Of a DNA stretch of 64,000 bases, positions 62,418 through 64,000 are shown one piece after another; the stretch's first letter is position 1; every line of letters starts with the position of its first letter. The notes under the pieces were generated by a model. It was not told the DNA's origin, ran no database searches, and saw only the letters and a program-made list of their open reading frames with translations. The DNA is taken from the NCBI RefSeq assembly GCF_013449725.1, contig NZ_JACCFF010000007.1, positions 277,620 through 341,619 on the forward strand. The letters are read 5' to 3'. The position numbers and the translations under genes were made by a program. This DNA is from Mycobacteroides sp. LB1 (GTDB lineage Bacteria; Actinomycetota; Actinomycetes; Mycobacteriales; Mycobacteriaceae).

Positions 62418-63671
62418 GTGAGCGAGCATTTCTTGGTGACCGGCGGCGCCCGGCTTACAGGTCAAGTGGCTGTTACCGGCGCCAAGAACAGCGTGCTCAA
62501 GTTGATGGCGGCCGCGCTGCTGGCGGAGGGAGTCAGCACCATCACCAACTGCCCCGACATCCTGGACGTGCCCTTGATGGCCGAGGTGCTGCGCGGATTG
62601 GGTGCCACGGTGGAACTCGAAGGCGACGTCGTCACGATCACCTCGCCGGCTGAGCTCAAATACGACGCCGACTTCGCGGCGGTACGTCAGTTCCGGGCTT
62701 CGGTCTGCGTCCTGGGTCCGTTGGTGGGCCGGTGTCGACGGGCGAAGGTGGCGTTACCGGGTGGAGATGCCATCGGGTCTCGCCCGCTCGACATGCACCA
62801 GGCGGGCCTGCGGCAGCTGGGGGCGGAGTGCACGATCGAGCATGGCTGTGTGGTCGCCGAGGCAAAAGCGTTGCACGGGGCCAATATTCAACTTGACTTC
62901 CCGTCGGTGGGTGCGACCGAGAACATCTTGATGGCAGCTGTGCTTGCCGATGGCATCACCACAATCCACAACGCGGCGCGTGAACCAGACGTGGTGGATC
63001 TCTGCACCATGTTGGTGCAGATGGGCGCCCAGATAGAAGGTGCTGGAACGTCGACGTTGACGGTTACCGGCGTGCCTCAGCTTCATCCCACCGAGCATCG
63101 CGTTATCGGAGACCGAATCGTCGCTGCCACTTGGGGTATCGCCGCCGCGATGACTCGGGGTGATGTCACGGTCACCGGAGTTGATCCAGAGCACCTCCAG
63201 CTGGTGCTGCACAAGCTCCACGATGCCGGGGCCACAGTTACCCAGGACGACAACGGATTTCGCGTGGTTCAGTACGAGCGTCCCAAAGCGATCAACGTGG
63301 CCACGCTGCCATTCCCGGGATTCCCAACTGACTTGCAGCCCATGGCAATTGGTCTTGCAGCGATAGCCGACGGCACTTCCATGATCACCGAGAACGTCTT
63401 CGAGGCCAGATTCCGCTTTGTCGAGGAGATGATGCGATTGGGCGCCGACGCGCGAACAGACGGGCATCACGCAGTGGTTCGGGGTATCCGTCAACTGTCC
63501 AGTGCGCCGGTGTGGTCATCGGATATCCGGGCCGGTGCGGGGCTGGTGCTGGCGGGGTTGGTGGCGGACGGCGTCACGGAGGTATACGATGTCTTCCATA
63601 TCGACCGCGGTTACCCGTTGTTCGTGGAGAACCTCCAGAGCTTGGGTGCCGAAGTCGAGCGGGTCAGCTAG
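62418..63671 (+). CDS. murA: UDP-GlcNAc 1-carboxyvinyltransferase
   Basis: GTG 62418 gives 417 residues. It catalyses the first step of peptidoglycan synthesis. Motifs: VTGAKNSVLKLMAAALL (Lys23/Asn24) and LPGGDAIGSRPLDMH. Asp117 stands where most bacteria have the catalytic Cys that fosfomycin attacks, so fosfomycin resistance is expected, as in M. tuberculosis. The C-terminal domain ends IDRGYPLFVENLQSLGAEVERV. It is followed directly by rRNA-type promoters. Confidence 0.96.
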   Translation: MSEHFLVTGGARLTGQVAVTGAKNSVLKLMAAALLAEGVSTITNCPDILDVPLMAEVLRGLGATVELEGDVVTITSPAELKYDADFAAVRQFRASVCVLGPLVGRCRRAKVALPGGDAIGSRPLDMHQAGLRQLGAECTIEHGCVVAEAKALHGANIQLDFPSVGATENILMAAVLADGITTIHNAAREPDVVDLCTMLVQMGAQIEGAGTSTLTVTGVPQLHPTEHRVIGDRIVAATWGIAAAMTRGDVTVTGVDPEHLQLVLHKLHDAGATVTQDDNGFRVVQYERPKAINVATLPFPGFPTDLQPMAIGLAAIADGTSMITENVFEARFRFVEEMMRLGADARTDGHHAVVRGIRQLSSAPVWSSDIRAGAGLVLAGLVADGVTEVYDVFHIDRGYPLFVENLQSLGAEVERVS

Positions 63672-63696
63672 CGCTGGCCAGCCCCGAACCTCGAAG

Positions 63697-63726
63697 TTGA
63701 CTCAAGTTCATTGGACTTGGTACAGT
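63697..63726 (+). promoter_or_regulatory. rRNA promoter 1
   Basis: -35 TTGACT at 63697-63702, 18-base spacer, -10 TACAGT at 63721-63726. It lies 25 bases after the murA stop. Confidence 0.85.
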
Positions 63727-63823
63727 GGTGGGGTTGCCCTGAATGAGCGAGGCCGGGACAAGGAAGCGATTCCGAAATTCCGGTCTGGGTTGGTGCGCAG
63801 TTGACCAGCTCGAAACCGGGAGT

Positions 63824-63853
63824 TTGACTCAAGTTCACTGAACTTGATAAGGT
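63824..63853 (+). promoter_or_regulatory. rRNA promoter 2
   Basis: -35 TTGACT at 63824-63829, 18-base spacer, -10 TAAGGT at 63848-63853. The spacer shares CAAGTTCA with promoter 1. Confidence 0.85.
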
Positions 63854-63952
63854 TCCCGGGCCGCTTAGATAGAGCAAAAGCCGAAATAGAAGAAGAAATT
63901 CAGATATCTCGGCGATCGGATGGTGCGCAAGTGACCAGCCAAAACCGGGAAT

Positions 63953-63982
63953 TTGACTCAAGTTCATCGAACTTGATACGGT
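63953..63982 (+). promoter_or_regulatory. rRNA promoter 3
   Basis: -35 TTGACT at 63953-63958, 18-base spacer, -10 TACGGT at 63977-63982. It is the last full unit before the window edge. Confidence 0.85.
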
Positions 63983-64000
63983 TTCCAAGCCGCCCGAAAG

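Larger units (their letters stand above)
63672..64000 (+). promoter_or_regulatory. multi-promoter region of the rRNA operon (rRNA lies beyond window)
   Basis: There is no gene in these 329 bases. It holds three repeat units of about 127-129 bases, each with a -35 TTGACT, an 18-base spacer starting CAAGTTCA, and a -10 box, preceded (in the second and third units) by a shared block GGTGCGCA and then CCAGC and AACCGGGA. In mycobacteria of the abscessus/chelonae type the single rRNA operon follows murA and is driven by several promoters; this matches. Confidence 0.85.

Noticed and set aside
63502..63988. ORFs over the murA 3' end and rRNA promoter region
   Set aside because: They span repeated promoters and have no protein-like features.

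Overview
The window is high-GC actinobacterial chromosome. Gene content and order point to a rapidly growing mycobacterium of the Mycobacteroides abscessus/chelonae group. The evidence is a complete yrbE-mce operon, an Rv1272c-Rv1278-like block, the argS-lysA-thrA-thrC-thrB-rho-rpmE-prfA-prmC-sua5-wecA-atp-murA order known from M. tuberculosis, a fused b-delta ATP synthase subunit, MurA with Asp in place of the catalytic Cys, and a tandem array of similar promoters after murA where the rRNA operon should start. The species call is inference; no 16S sequence lies inside the window.

Layout. Positions 1-7000 are accessory: the 3' end of an MFS pump, a Baeyer-Villiger-type monooxygenase with a divergent TetR regulator, a remnant of an arylamine N-acetyltransferase gene, a second TetR gene, a 56-residue membrane ORF, and a membrane-anchored protein related to linalool dehydratase/isomerase. 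Positions 7024-15835 (minus strand) are one mce operon (yrbEA, yrbEB, mceA-mceF) with overlapping or nearly touching genes. Positions 16065-18825 hold an 85-residue helical protein, a DUF2236 oxygenase-like protein and two small hypothetical genes. Positions 18822-28694 carry a heterodimeric ABC exporter, three DUF3558 lipoproteins (one extra relative to the lprB-lprC pair), a SixA-type phosphatase and an SbcD/SbcC-like pair.

Positions 28713-37934 are a second accessory stretch: a DszC-like flavin monooxygenase, a VanZ-like protein, TetR, an acidic small protein with a P450 and an HD hydrolase, another P450, a secreted YdcF-like protein, an MFS pump and membrane/secreted small proteins. After tRNA-Arg(CCG) at 37942-38014, the rest is largely housekeeping: the aspartate-family pathway (lysA, thrA, thrC, thrB; mostly 4-bp overlaps), rho with a structured leader, ribosome-related genes (rpmE, prfA, prmC, sua5), wecA for cell-wall linker synthesis, the full ATP synthase operon, a cobalamin adenosyltransferase, murA, and at least three repeated rRNA-type promoters.

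The observations most worth a second look are: (1) a short dispersed repeat (core ATGAGCCGCTYRCGCGAA) that sits in frame inside thrB as two copies, spans the prfA/prmC junction as two copies with the same 33-bp period, and occurs inverted inside the DUF2550 gene; (2) the linalool dehydratase/isomerase-like membrane protein, which keeps the Cys-x8-Cys pair but apparently not other catalytic residues, with an overlooked leaderless-looking small membrane ORF just upstream on the other strand; (3) the complementary degeneracy of the two ABC exporter halves; (4) three convergent gene pairs that share one CTAG as both stop codons; and (5) the rRNA promoter array.
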